Shown: one piece after another, positions 46,401 to 59,031 of the stretch
How positions within the stretch are numbered: position 1 is the first letter of the stretch
How the letters are laid out: the number at the start of each line of letters is the position of its first letter
Assembly: GCA_037974665.1 (NCBI GenBank)
Contig: CM075765.1
Span: 8,601,501-8,665,500 of the forward strand
DNA length: 64,000 bases
Reading direction: 5' to 3'
Source: Ehretia macrophylla
Taxonomy: Eukaryota; Streptophyta; Magnoliopsida; Boraginales; Ehretiaceae
The notes under the pieces: model-generated
Seen by the model: only the letters and a program-made list of their open reading frames with translations
What the model was told of the DNA's origin: nothing
Database searches by the model: none
Made by a program: the position numbers and the translations under genes

Positions 46401-49400
46401 ATGGGGCCTCGTCGTCGTGCTGATAATCCGAATGTTGGTGGAGAACCCGAGGGGGTTCGTGGGCAAGAAGCTGAGGTAGCCGAAAATGCACCGCAGGTTC
46501 AAGAACCGAGCACTGCACAGATCTTGGCCACGATGGCCACAGCCATGAACACTATCGCCCAGTTTGTTACACAACAGGGTCAGCCAGGGGTCGTTGCAGG
46601 TAATCAGGCTGCGAGAGCCGGAGGTAGTGGTCCTACTGGAGGTAATCTGTATGATCGGTTTATACATCATGGGGCTTATACTTTCTTTGGGGAGCCGGAC
46701 GATATGAAAGCTGAAATGTGGCTAAGAAAGTTCGAGAGAGTGGCAGCGATATTGGAGTGCCATGATGACAGGAAGATCACTTATGCTACTTTCCTTCTCG
46801 AGGGTGATGCTGAAGATTGGTGGAATACCATCAGTGAGAAATGGGTAGCTGAGGGAGGTCATCATTCGTGGGCCGACTTTGTCCGAGAATTTCGAGACAA
46901 GTATATATCGGTAGTTGCCCGCGAGAGGCGACAGACTGAGTTCATAAACTTGAGGCAGGGAAGTATGACGGTAGATCAATACGAGGCTACTTTTACCCGG
47001 CTTTCCCGTTATGCACCAGCTTTAATTCAGCCGGAGGACATGAAGATTCAGAGGTTCATCATGGGTTTGAGGAGAGATATTATGCTGAACTTGTCTTCAA
47101 ATGATTTTCCTAACTATGCTGCAGTAGTCCGAGCTGCCTCGAGATATGAGAAACGGAAAGCCGATGTATTAGCCGAGACCAGTCAATCGAGTAAACGGTT
47201 TCAGTCTCAGAGTCAAGGGTACCAGGGGCAAGCTGTATCAGTTGGTCAGAGTTCGCAGCCGAGACAGACTCAGAGTTACACAGGGCCTACTCAGACTCAG
47301 GCACGACCAGTTCAGAGTCAGACTCAGAGTCAGTTCCGTCCAGCAGTTTCCCGTTCGCAGCAGGGTAGTTCAGCTACCTCTACTTACAGAGCTCCTTCGG
47401 GAGGCACTGTTGCAAGACGTCACCAGCAGTGCAGCTTCTGTCAGCGTCAGGGCCACACTGAGGATGTTTGTTGGAAGAAACATAACAAATGTACAGGTTG
47501 CGGCAGTGATCAGCACAGGGTTAAAGACTGTCAGAAATTTAAGAACCCTAGGGGTCAGACATCAGCTCAGAACTCTCAGACCAGGGCCCCAGCTGCAGCA
47601 CCACCACCACGAGGCCAGGCCCGTGTGTTTGCTTTGGATGCCGAGGAGCTTCCGGATACTACCGCTGTGGTAGAAGGTATTTTTCTTCTTAATGATCAAT
47701 CAGTTAAGGTTTTAATTGATTCCGGGGCTTCGCATTCTTTTATCACTCCTACTTGTGCACAAAATGCTAAATTGAAACATGATAAACTGTTGCATGAGAT
47801 TGTGGTTTATACTCCTATGGGTCCGAAGTTTGTTACTAGGTCTATTTGCAGAGCATGTAGTATATTTATTGAAGGTCGTGTTTTTCCTGCTGATTTGATT
47901 ATCCTACCCTTCAATGACTTTGAGATTATATTGGGGATGGACTGGTTAAGTAAATATTATGCCCAGCTTGATTGTAGAAAGAAGATTGTGTATCTAGAGA
48001 TGCCTGACCAGCCTGTACTTAAAATAGTTGGTAGTAGAAAATCTACGGGAACTCCTATTATTTCTTCTATTAGGGCATCTAAATTATTAAGCAAGGGTTG
48101 TGAGGCTTATCTTGCTTATTTGATTAATCAACCTGGGGATCAACTGAAATTGACTGATGTACCTATCGTGAGGGAGTTTCCGGGGGTCTTTCCTGAGGAA
48201 TTACCTGGGTTACCGCCTGATAGAGAGATAGAGTTCATTATTGATTTATTGCCGGGGACTTCACCTATCTCTAGGACTCCGTACAGAATGGCTCCACCTG
48301 AGTTGCAGGAATTGAAAGTTCAATTGCAGGGCTTGCTTGAGAAGGGATTCATTCAGCCGAGTTCTTCACCGTGGGGTGCGCCAGTTCTCTTCGTTAAAAA
48401 GAAAGACGGATCTCTTCGCCTATGCATCGATTACCGGGGTCTTAATCAGGTAACCGTCAAAAATAAATATCCTTTGCCTTTAATCGAAGAGTTGTTTGAT
48501 CAGTTGCAAGGCGCCAGGGTATTCTCTAAATTTGATCTGAGGCAGGGTTATTATCAGCTGAGGATTAAGAAAGATGATGTTCCTAAAACTGCCTTCAGAA
48601 CTCGATATGGCCATTATGAGTTTGTTGTCTTGCCGTTTGGTCTTACTAATGCTCCCGCCGCATTCATGGATTTAATGCAGAGGGTATTCCGTCCTTATCT
48701 GGATCAATTTGTAGTCATATTTATTGATGATATCCTTGTTTATTCTAAATCTGAGGCGGAACATGAACAGCATCTCAGAATTGTGTTACAGACACTTCAG
48801 GAGCATCGGTTATTTGCAAAGTTTAGCAAATGTGAATTCTGGCTTAAGCAAGTTGCTTTTCTTGGCCATATTATCTCGCAGGATGGTATTTCTGTTGATC
48901 CAGCGAAGATTGAAGTTGTGTTATCTTGGAAACGACCTGAAACTGTCACGGAAATTCGTAGCTTCCTTGGTTTAGCTGGGTATTATCGGAGGTTTGTAAA
49001 GGATTTCTCTAAGATTGCAGGGCCTTTAACTCAGCTTACTCAGAAGAAAACCGTATTTGACTGGAATGATAAATGTGAGGCCAGCTTCCAGGAATTGAAG
49101 CAGAGATTGACTACAGCTCCTATTCTTGCTTTACCTGAGGGTTATGATAATCTGGTGATCTACAGTGATGCTTCGAAGGAAGGTCTGGGTTGTGTATTGA
49201 TGCAGAATGGCAGGGTTATTGCTTATGCTTCCAGGAAACTAAAGCCTTATGAACTCAACTATCCGACTCATGATCTTGAGCTTGCAGCTATCATTCTAGC
49301 ATTAAAGAAATGGCGTCATTATCTCTGGGGCAACAAATTTGAAATCTTTACAGACCATAAGAGCTTGAAATATCTGTTTTCCCAGAAAGAGTTGAACATG

Positions 49401-51173
49401 AGGCAGAGGCGTTGGCTGGAATTACTTGAGGACTATAACTGCACTATTAGCTATCTTCCAGGTAAGGCCAATATTGTTGCTGATGCTTTGAGCCGAAAGG
49501 CTACGGTTGCCAGCTTGATTATCAAGAATTGGGAATTCATGGAAGAATTGTGCTTATGGAAGCCTAGTACTTCAAATTCTGGTATTCAATTTGCAAGTTT
49601 GCAGATTCAATCTCTGTTGTTATCCAGGATTCGAGAAGCTCAACAGGCTGATCTTCAATTGTTGAAAGTCTTAGAGAATTCAAAAGGGGGAGAGTCGGAT
49701 TTCAAACTGCACGACGATGGTATTCTCAAATTCAAAGGTAGAATCTGTATTCCGAATGATCCAACTTTGAAGAAGGATATTCTTGCTGAGGCACACAGTT
49801 CCAGATATACTATTCATCCAGGCAGTACGAAAATGTATAAAGATTTAAAGCAGAATTTCTGGTGGAATAATATGAAGAGAGAAATTGCTGACTATGTTGC
49901 TCGATGTCTTACTTGTCAGAAAGTTAAAGCAGAACATCAGAGACCTGCAGGGTTGTTGCAGCCTTTGGCTATTCCTGTTTGGAAATAGGATCATATTACT
50001 ATGGATTTCGTATCCGATTTACCGAGGTCTTCGAGGGGTAATGACTCAGTCTGGGTTATTGTGGATAGACTGACCAAGACTTCTCATTTTATTGCTAAAA
50101 AGAAATCTGATTCTCTTGATAAACTGGTAGAGTTGTATATTGAGAATGTTGTCCGACTACATGGAATTCCAAAGAGTATTGTGTCGGATAGAGATCCCAG
50201 ATTCACATCTCAGTTCTGGCAGAAGATTCAGAAAGCTTTGGGCACGAATTTGAATTTCAGTACAGCTTATCATCCTCAGACAGATGGTCAATCCGAGAGA
50301 ACTATCTTGATCCTTGAGGATATGTTGCGGGCTTGTATTCTGGACTTCGGTAAAAGTTGGGAGAAATATTTGCCACTAGCAGAGTTCGCCTACAACAATA
50401 GTTATCAAGCTACTATTGGTATGGCACCTTATGAGGCACTGTATGGGCGTAAATGTCGGTCTCCTCTCTATTGGGATGATGTGGGTGAGATGAAGACTAT
50501 CGACCCTACTCTTTTACCTGAAATGAACAAGATGATTGATCAGGTGCAGCTTATCAGAAAAAGAATGCTTACAGCACAGAGCCGGCAAAAGAGTTATGCA
50601 GATAGACGCCGTCGTGATCTGAAATTTACTGTAGGGGATCGAGTATTTCTGAAAATTTCTCCTCGCAAGGGTTTGATTCGGCATGGTAAAGGAGGTAAAC
50701 TCAGTCCTCGATATGTGGGACCATTTGAGATAACTGAAACTGTTGGTGATTTGGCCTACCGTCTAGCTTTACCTCCCAGTCTGGGCAGAATTCATGACGT
50801 ATTCCATGTTTCCATGCTTCGGAAGTATCAGCCAGATCCCTCTCACATACTTGAGCCGGAACCGCTAGAGATCAGTGAAACTTTGACCTACACAGAGAAA
50901 CCTCTTCGAATTGTTGATCAGAAAGTTCAGGAGCTGAGGACTAAAAGCATTCCGATGGTTAAAGTTCTGTGGGATCATCATGGAGTAGAGGATGCAACAT
51001 GGGAAAGAGAGGATCAGATGCGGGATCGGTATCCGGAGTTATTCGCCGAATCATGTAAGAATTGCGTGGGCGCAATTAGTTTAAGGGGGAGAGGATGTGA
51101 CGCCCGAGAATTTGCCATGCATTTAATTACTGTTGCATCCCTTGTTTGCGCATTTACTTCTATGCCTTATTAA
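46401..51173 (+). CDS. Gag-pol polyprotein region of the young Tekay element
   Basis: The start is the first ATG after the leader (ATGGGGCCTCG). Order of parts: gag capsid-like region (about 46680-47100), a Gln/Ser-rich stretch, two zinc knuckles ([14 protein letters not shown] near 47430 and [14 protein letters not shown] near 47495), aspartic protease with DSGASHSF near 47717, RT with [10 protein letters not shown] near 48424 and FIDDILVYS near 48720, RNase H with SDASKEGLG near 49164 and TDHKSLKYL near 49350, integrase with an HHCC zinc region near 49800-49920 and a D,D-E core near 50000-50300, and a chromodomain-like end ([15 protein letters not shown] near 50960). The frame runs over the polypurine tract and about 75 bp into the 3' LTR. 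It is nearly whole, with about one break. The chromodomain-type tail is known in this clade to steer integration to marked chromatin. Confidence 0.93.
51082..51095 (+). other. Polypurine tract of the young Tekay element
   Basis: AAGGGGGAGAGGA and adjacent purines end directly at the 3' LTR start TGTGACGCCC. It is the plus-strand primer site. Confidence 0.9.
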
Positions 51174-53581
51174 TTGACTTTGTGACTACTATTCACTCCG
51201 TTTTTAAAATGCTTTCTATTAGTTAATTAGCATTTTTATTAAATCATATTAATTGTAAAAGTAGTGGGAAAAATGTGCATTTGAGCTTAAGGCGATAGGA
51301 AGGCTCGTTTAGAAAATGACTTTAGTAGTTGAATGAATAGTGTTACGTAACTAACTTAGGTAATTAATTAGCTAGCATATATTTTACCACCTTAGGCTCG
51401 TTTCCAAACTTTCAACGCACATTTTAGAAGCCATTTAATTACCCAACATGACCCCACCCCAAGTCCTACCTTATATAACATAACACAACACATTATAACA
51501 CAAAAACAAAAGAAATTTCAGCTTGTGAACAGTGCTTTACCCGACAGCCTCCCTTGTGCTTTTGGAAGAGATTTTGCTCATCAAATCATCAATTCAAGCC
51601 AAGCCAAGCCTCGAGCAACTAGTGTAGGGTGTTTGCAAGGTTCCTAGGTGCTCCTACGCGTAGTGGTGAGGGATTTCATAACTTGTTTTTGCATTTCTAA
51701 ATAATTGCTCATTTCTTTAATCGTTGGAAATATGATCAAATGCCATTGTAAATGTTATCTATGCTAATGTACTATCTATATGAATGCTAGAGAACACTTT
51801 TGAACCGTCGTTTCGCAATTTAAACGGTTAGAATCGTTAGTTTGATTTCTAGGGTGAATAGTGACGTTTTTCTAGGGTTTTGTGTAATTGTTCGAATTGG
51901 CTTGAATTAATGCTTCTAATTGATGCCTTAGGTACTAGTGAAGATAATCAAATAACCTCGTACACTTGCATTGCCCTTAAATCGCCTAAAAATGGAAAAT
52001 AGCCGACTTTAAGTTGGGGCTTTTGGGGTTAATGCGATTCCGGGTGGATTCGGGCTTCAATTCTAGTATCCTTAGGCTACCTAGGTGCTATAGATGCCTT
52101 GATATCCCTTGTTTGAAGCCCGGACAATGTAGGTGTGGTTTAAAGCCAAAAGAGGGAAATTGGGGCTTTCGGGGTAAACGCGGGCATTTGATTGAGTTCG
52201 AGGGTTGAAAGGGTACCTTGGGGGTTAGTTAGAAGGTTGGGAGAGTTTCTTTTGAAAATGAAATCATTAATTTGGGTTTGGAAGAGAAATAATATGTAAA
52301 ATAAAGGGGTTTCAGTGCAATTCCGTTTGTCTCACATTCCTAAACCCACGGCATGACTTCATGAGTGTTTATATGTGATATTAAGTTGGTTTGGAGCTTT
52401 TGGTGTGATTCTATGCTTATATGGTATAAGTTCATTTGTAAACTACTTATTAGCTTCTATCCTTGCTTCTATCCTAATTGTATCGAGGTCAACCTACTTT
52501 GTTGATCCTCATATGTGTTAATGCTTATATTATTGTTGTTAACTTGCCATCGTTGAGTGCATTGCATAGTTGGTTGCGCAACCATAGTGTCGGGGCGGAT
52601 GTGTTGAATATCGGCTGGGCGGCAGAGGGCTTGCCGGTGGATATTCAAACTCCGTACCCTATTCCCTCATTCGCCTGGTCCGGAGATTGCCAGGGGATGT
52701 TGGGTCGTAGGTTTCGGGGTACATCCGGAGTACACCCACTGGAGTGATTGGGGTTATGCCGGCTTATCGTGATCGTGCTCGTGGTTCGTGGATCGTGATT
52801 GAAGACCAGTGAAGATTGGTGTATAGGGGATTGTTGAAATGTATCCTTTTAATTGTGTGGTTATTTAAGTTTTCATTGATTCTTAAATTGTTAAAGTGTT
52901 ATTGTTGTGTAATTGTGTTATCTGTTGCATTGCACGCCCCGGGACTATATCCCTCACTGGGCAACAGTGGTTGCTCATACCTCGATATCTGTTTCAGGAG
53001 ACGCTGAGGGTGATCCCCAGCTTGTTGATTTAGTTGAGGAAGAAGAAGTGCAGACCGAGCCTTTACCTTAGTTGCTGTGTCTGATAACTTGAGGTGGTTA
53101 ATGATTTTTGTTGCTATGTGGAAGACTTCTCTGATTACTTTATGTACTATTTTGTAGCCCAAGGGATTTGTACATGCTTGTTGTATAAGTCGAAGATTAG
53201 ATGACTGGGTTGTAACTTTGAAAGTCTATGATCTGTAATAACTTTTATTCTTGCCTTATTTCCTTGCATGCTTGTGAGTGGATGGTTAATGTAGAATGCT
53301 CTACTCTTTAAGTTGTTATATTGATTTCCTAGAATGTAATGATTATAAGTCTATGCTGACAACCAGTTCTTGCATGCTTGTGTGTTTTGGAGATATTGTG
53401 TACTATAAGGCTCGGATGGCCTTATAGCTTTATTGTTTAATTAAATTAAGCTTGTATGTGTTGTAGAGACCTTGTTTAAGTGTTTACAGGTTTTTAGAAT
53501 GTCCACGGTACAGAGGAGACTCTGTCCGTGTGTCGGGTCCGGACTTAACCTTTAGCTTGGGGGTTGGGTCGGGGCGTGACA
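51096..53581 (+). repeat. 3' LTR of the young Tekay element (2486 bp)
   Basis: It has the same length as the 5' LTR and only about four differences. All landmarks recur at +7531: TATA at 51472, palindrome at 52572, hairpin at 52958, acidic ORF at 53008-53071. Confidence 0.95.
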
Positions 53582-53586
53582 ATAGC

Positions 53587-56146
53587 TTAAGCTCTCTCAT
53601 CTTTTTGTAAGGGAAAGTTGGATGAAAGCAATGGAAGTATAATTAAATCCAATATGAGATATTAAGCTCGCCAGTGCTAAACATTTGTACCCAAATTGAG
53701 TGTATAACTTGCAAACAAACCTTTTTTCGTTGTTAGGTTTGCCTCAATTTACCTATTTCTGATCATGTCACCCAATTGAACCTCAAATTACATCAGGTGG
53801 ATGTAAAGGTGATTTACATAAAGTGGATGTAAATGTGATATTTCTTAGTGGAAAAATGCAAGAAGAATTCATTTTGTATCATATTCAAATGGTTAATAAG
53901 GTATCGGTGTATATGTCAATTGATCTGAGAGTATATATGTAATTCTATCTATAATATCCCACATCGGACCCGGAGGTCTTTAGGCTATTGAATATATAGA
54001 GTTCACTCGTATATTCGTGCACGACCGTTTTCCTGGCAGTGGCTGGGAGGCGACAAAACCTTGAGGGGTATAGGCCCCAAAGTGGACAATTCGTGCATAG
54101 TGCGCTTCTGGGCCCACTCGTCATAGCCTCGTGCTCGCTTGGACCATTAAGGCCAAGGAGTATTGTAGGCGTGGGAGTATTGGTTTCGGGGCATTACAAA
54201 GTAATATCAGAGCCGACGCGTTCGTATGGCCAGCAAGGACACTGTGTCCCCACGGGGGACGGGTGTAATATTCCACATCGGACGCGGAGGTCTTTGGGAT
54301 ATTGAATATATAGAGTTCACTCGTATATTCGTGCACGGCCGTTTTCCTATCAGTGGCTGGGAGGTGACAAAATCGTGAGGGGTATAGGCCCCAAAACGGA
54401 CAATTCGTGCATAGTGCACTTCCCAGCCTACTCGCCATGGCCTCATGCTCGCTTGGACCGTTAAGGCCAGGGAATATTGTAGGCGAGAGAGTGTTGGTTT
54501 CGGGGCATTACACTATCTCTCTAGATGGATTACATATTGTTGATCATAAATGACAAAGAGTGTATATAATCACTATTAGGATGTTATTGTCCTCAACTTT
54601 GTGAGATAAAAGACATTGGTGGAGTAACTTGTGTGTTTAGAGTCAAGATCCAGAGGGATCAATCTAAAGATTCTTGTTTTGTTACAAGTGTCATATGTCA
54701 AGAAAGTTATTGAATGACTCTACGTATAAGTCTACAAACCTATAGATACTCCTTTAGATGAGGGTGAAAGCCTAAGCCAAGGGACGTGTCCCCAAATGCC
54801 AGAATAGATTGATGAGATAAAAATGTTCTTTATTCAAGCACCATGAAAAGCCCGATATAAATTGTGGTATATACATGGCTAGATATTCGTTTTTGCCATG
54901 GGATTGATATGTCATTATAAATCAAAATTTTAGACTAGCTCATTCGAGAGTTGTCTGGAGAATCTTGAGGTATTTGAAAGACAAATTAATTTTTGGTCTA
55001 TGCCATTAATGTGTTGATCTTTATTAGAAGAGATCTACAAATGCTAACATGGGTAGTGACCCAAATGAGCATAAAGTTACCTCTTGACATGCTTACTTGT
55101 TAATCAATGACACTACTTCATGGAATAGCAAGAAGTAAATATGCATAGTATTGTCAACTGTGGAAATTGAGTTGTGTGGCATGCTCAGCAACTACGCAAA
55201 AGACAGTATGGCTCGAGAGATTATGTTGGACTTGAGATGAGTCAGTTGCTAGACGGGCAATGACGATCTATTGTGTCCATTAATTATTCATCGCCTATGC
55301 CAAAGATCCTAAATTTCATGGTGAAACCTAGTATATAAACATTACAGCTTTGTGTCATAAAAAGAAGTGACTGTGGAACACTCACCTACGCATGAGATGG
55401 CAGTGACCCACTCGATAAGTCCATATCTAGAGATATGTATTTGTTGTAGTAGAATCTCTAGGATTGAGTAGGACTTGATATTGATGTTCCATAAAGTATT
55501 ATATAATTAATAATATACTAATACTGGTAAGTATTTGATGCAGTTCATAGTGAACAAAATTTTCTTCATGTGTTTGCTTAGTGCCTTATCTTTGTGATAA
55601 GTTTGGAAGAAATCGAGTATGAGTATGCTAACACAGATTGTCATCGAAAAGTATGTCGACAAGTTGATGAGATTGGCTCTCTCACATGAGCAATTGCCTC
55701 TGGCATAGTGGGAGCGTGCAGATATGAGACGATATGAGTTGGTTAGTATTCGTCGGGAAATACTATACTCATATAAGATTCGTCGCCTTAAGTATTGGTT
55801 TAAAATTGGTTTATGTGACAATATAAAGATGAGATCTCTTAATTGTATATTTATAATTAAAGATTAACATGAGGTCGATATGGATTCCCACGGTCCATAT
55901 AACCTGTTTGTAGCCAGATTTGAAACCTTGATTACTAAGTGTATTAAGTTTGAGGATTTAGGTTAGTTTCTGAGTGATAACTAGACCAAGATCTGTATGG
56001 TGTTTGATTTCGGTAAAGACATACGCCTCTTATAAGGTAAGTCATACCATAACACATGTTTCATACCATGTGTGCTTTGTGACCGTATAAGGAAGTGGGT
56101 GAATGGATCTCTGCTTAACCACTGTGTGAGTCCTTAAAGCAATAAA
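53587..56146 (+). mobile_element. Heavily decayed Ty1/Copia relic, right part (RT, RNase H, 3' region)
   Basis: It resumes after the young Gypsy element. Short Copia blocks appear in scattered frames: an RT zone about 53620-53900 (a VDVNVIFLSG-like block corresponding to the MDVKTAFLNG box), KDIGGVTCVFRVKIQRDQSK near 54612-54670, and RNase H-like traces about 54900-55400. The tract after 55450 is non-coding and probably the element's 3' end or LTR. A TRIM interrupts the RT zone. It is very broken and old. Confidence 0.7.
53950..54512 (+). mobile_element. TRIM element, 563 bp (249-bp LTRs, 65-bp internal)
   Basis: It is flanked by CTATC (53945-53949 and 54513-54517). LTRs are 53950-54198 and 54264-54512, both 249 bp, with about 27 differences by my count (about 11%), so this insertion is much older than the TRIM at 9950. 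The internal holds a primer-binding-site-like AGTAATATCAGAGCC (54200-54214) and a purine tract (ACGGGGGACGGG) before the second LTR, nothing else. Phrases such as CCCACATCGGA, TATAGGCCCCAAA and CAGTGGCTGGGAGG recall the other TRIM. Confidence 0.92.
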
Positions 56147-59031
56147 TGTGATGACCCAGACCTAGCATATAGACATTTTATTAATTTGCATATATTCACG
56201 TTATTAAATTGCACCATTCTTGAAAAATGTGCCACGATAACTATTGCATTTATTTAAATTACATTCAATTGGTTATCCAGAAATAATTATTTTATTATTT
56301 TATTTATTAGAATTTATTTTACTAACAATTTAAAATGATTTAATTTTACTATTTGAATGTGAAGCCTCGAACCCAAGAATAATTATTTTTATTATTATCA
56401 CCATTTGTATTTATTTAAATTATATTTAATTGATTTACATAAAGTCATTAATTAATTATTTTCATTATTTGTATTTATTTAATTTATATTTAAATGATTT
56501 TCCGAGACACTTATTCTATTATTTTAATTATTTAAAATTATTTTACATGTCTTTAAATTAATTTATCTTACTGTTCAAATGGGAAGCCCGAGCCCGGATC
56601 TGAACGAGGTAGTTTATTATTCTAATAATTATATTTATTTATGTTTCCCAGACCCGAACGAGTTGGATTATTTTCAATATTAATTATAATTATTTAAATT
56701 GGATTTAAAAGAGTTATTATAAATGATTATCTTATGTTTATTATTTATTTACATTTAATTAATTTAAACTACCTGAGCCTAGAGAGACTTTTAATTTATT
56801 ATATTTAATTATTCCGTGTGCATGTTTGACTTATTTACCCTTAGTTTGGCCTTACTTGCTTTTATATGATTTAGTTTTCAAATTAAACTTGAGCCCGGGT
56901 AAAATTTTGAACTGCTTTATTTTTCGAATTTGATATTTTTTCCCTGAATATTACTATAATTAATATATTCTTTCATTATAGGATTGTGCATTTTATGTCC
57001 CGAGCGTGAAGAAAATAAATGTTTGTAGTGTCCCTGAATGAATAGTAAAATTTAATTAATTTGGGCATTTAGCTTTCTAAATAATTTTCTACTATGTTAG
57101 CTAGCCAATTGTGTTTTAATAAGCCCAATCCTTTAGCTAGGCCATTTATTTACTTAACTTATGAATAATTGTACATAAATTAGTTAGTAGACTAAAGCAA
57201 AAAAATTAGCACAAGAAAGAAAATGAAATCGGGTCAGCAGTAGCAAGGAAACTCGTGAGGCACTATTTGTTCTATGCTTTCTTTTTGCCAACTAGATAAC
57301 CTTATATACTTATATTATTTGTTAACTAAGCAAAACAATAGTCAAAGACACCAAAAGAAAAAGAATTGAACCCGTGAGCAGCAACAGTAAAGGAAAAAAA
57401 ACGCGAAGGCTTTGAGCTTAGGGTTGACTTCTTTCTTCATTTTTCTTCTATTCTTGCTTGGATTAAATGTGGTTCTAACTATTTTTCTTCCTTTCCTAGC
57501 TTTACCAAGGTGAGGGAATTTACATTTATAGCATTTTCAAGTTTGTGTCAATTTTTGAGTTTTTGTGATTTTGTTGATTATAGCTATTGAAATGCTCAAA
57601 TATGGTGTTATACATGCTTTACACGTTATGTGGACCTTGCTAGCTTAGTTTACAAGCTTAATCCACAGTTGAATGCTCGAGTGTATGAAAGAGGCAATGA
57701 ATCACGCATTTTAGGGTTTCATTTTTAATTGTTATTTAGATTGAATTGATGCTTCCTTTAGATGCTCTAGACATTATTGAAACTAGTTAGAAGCTCACAT
57801 GTAGTTAATTTGTCGGGATTGAGTTAAAATGCAAATTAGCTAACTTTTTTTTAAAAAGGGGGTTTTCATGAAATATAATTCGGGCACATTTGGACTTTAG
57901 ATTAGGTATCCATGGGGCATGGAAGCACTATTAGTGCTTTTGTTGCATAAAATTGCGGCCCGATTAAGGTAGTTGTAGTTAAAATCCATTCAAGGCCTTC
58001 CCGAGCTTTTATCTCCAAAGCGGGTTTTTAGGGCTTGGATATGTGTCTTTTGGTATCCTTAGGAATGTAATAAGATTGGTTTATAGAATTGAGGCCTTGA
58101 TTTTCGTTTAGAAGAAGAATTGTCTAACGATTAAAGGGAAAAATGTGAGAATTGGATGCTTTTGTGTTTATATGAACTTGTAGATGCTTGTTAGGTGTTT
58201 ATATGGATGCTAAAGATATATTTAAGCTCCTTATAGAGTTTTGTGGAAAATATGATATTTGCCTCTTTTATGATTATATAGCTATTTCGTGTATATTGGC
58301 TTATGTTATGAATAACTACGAGGGTGACCTACTTTGTCATCCCTCTTATGTGTTATTTAGAAATCTTGGCTCTCATGAACTTGATTCGGGGTTGCACAAC
58401 CTATTCGGGCATGGTTTCCCAATCCCTTTCTCGTTGAGACATACTCTCCTACCCCAGATGCGTGGTTCACCTCGTTGGGACATACGGACCTACCTCGGGA
58501 GATATGGGTCGTAGGATCGAGGTACATCTGGAGTACCCATTTGGAGGAATAAGGGGTTGTCGACACTTGTTGAAGATATTGGCTCGTGGTTCGTGATTGA
58601 AGACAAAAGTGGAACTGTATGTTTTTTATACGTGGCTAAGTACTTATCTAATTAGCTTTGTTATTTTGTGTTGTATATGTTATCATTTTTTGTTGCATCT
58701 CATGAAAGCATTCCCCGGTATGCTGCATCACCTCCCTCACTGAGTAAATTTGGTTATTCCTTCCTCGTTTTAACATGTTACAGGTGCAGTTAGAACAACT
58801 ACCTTGAGTGCTGTGTTGCTGGTTGCTTATCTTGTTGAGGTTGAATGCCTTTGAAGATGTGTGTTATTGTATTATGTCTTAATTTGAGACCTTTGAGGTC
58901 CTGTATGTATTAATGATAAATTTTGTGGGTTGTAATTAAAGTTGTAGTCTTGAATAGTTAGTGGCATAGTTGGCATGTAATAGCTAAAGATAGACTTTAC
59001 TGTCTTTTGATTGCATGCTTGTGTGACAAGT
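56147..59031 (+). mobile_element. Gypsy LTR, 3' end cut off by another element
   Basis: It starts TGTGATGACCC after ATAAA (56142-56146, possible target-site copy). It is recognisably related to the left Gypsy LTR (5284-7803): leader phrases with GATTATAGCTATTGA and ATACATGCT are shared. It contains an AT-rich zone of short diverged repeats (about 56280-56780), a donor-like AAGGTGAGGG (GT at 57510), GGTTGCACAACC near 58390, a weakened hairpin near 58741-58757 and an acceptor-like TTACAG (58778-58783). It is interrupted by the element starting at 59032, and the rest should lie right of the window. Confidence 0.78.
58784..58807 (+). other. Shortened acidic ORF tail in the cut Gypsy LTR
   Basis: Directly after TTACAG an open stretch ends Gln-Leu-Pro-stop, like the end of the peptide at 7193-7257. 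It is shorter and in a different phase relative to the acceptor. Confidence 0.3.

Larger units (their letters stand above)
43565..53581 (+). mobile_element. Young, nearly whole Ty3/Gypsy Tekay/Del chromovirus (10,017 bp)
   Basis: It is flanked by ATAGC (43560-43564 and 53582-53586). LTRs are 43565-46050 and 51096-53581, both 2486 bp, with about four differences by eye (about 0.2%). At a customary plant rate near 1.3e-8 per site per year that implies an insertion age well under 0.2 million years. Primer-binding site, gag, protease, RT, RNase H, integrase, chromodomain-like tail and polypurine tract are all present in the standard order. The coding region looks nearly whole, with about one break. 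It inserted into the decayed Copia relic. It is the best candidate in the window for the type of element that supplied enzymes to the non-coding relatives at 8846-31957. Confidence 0.96.
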
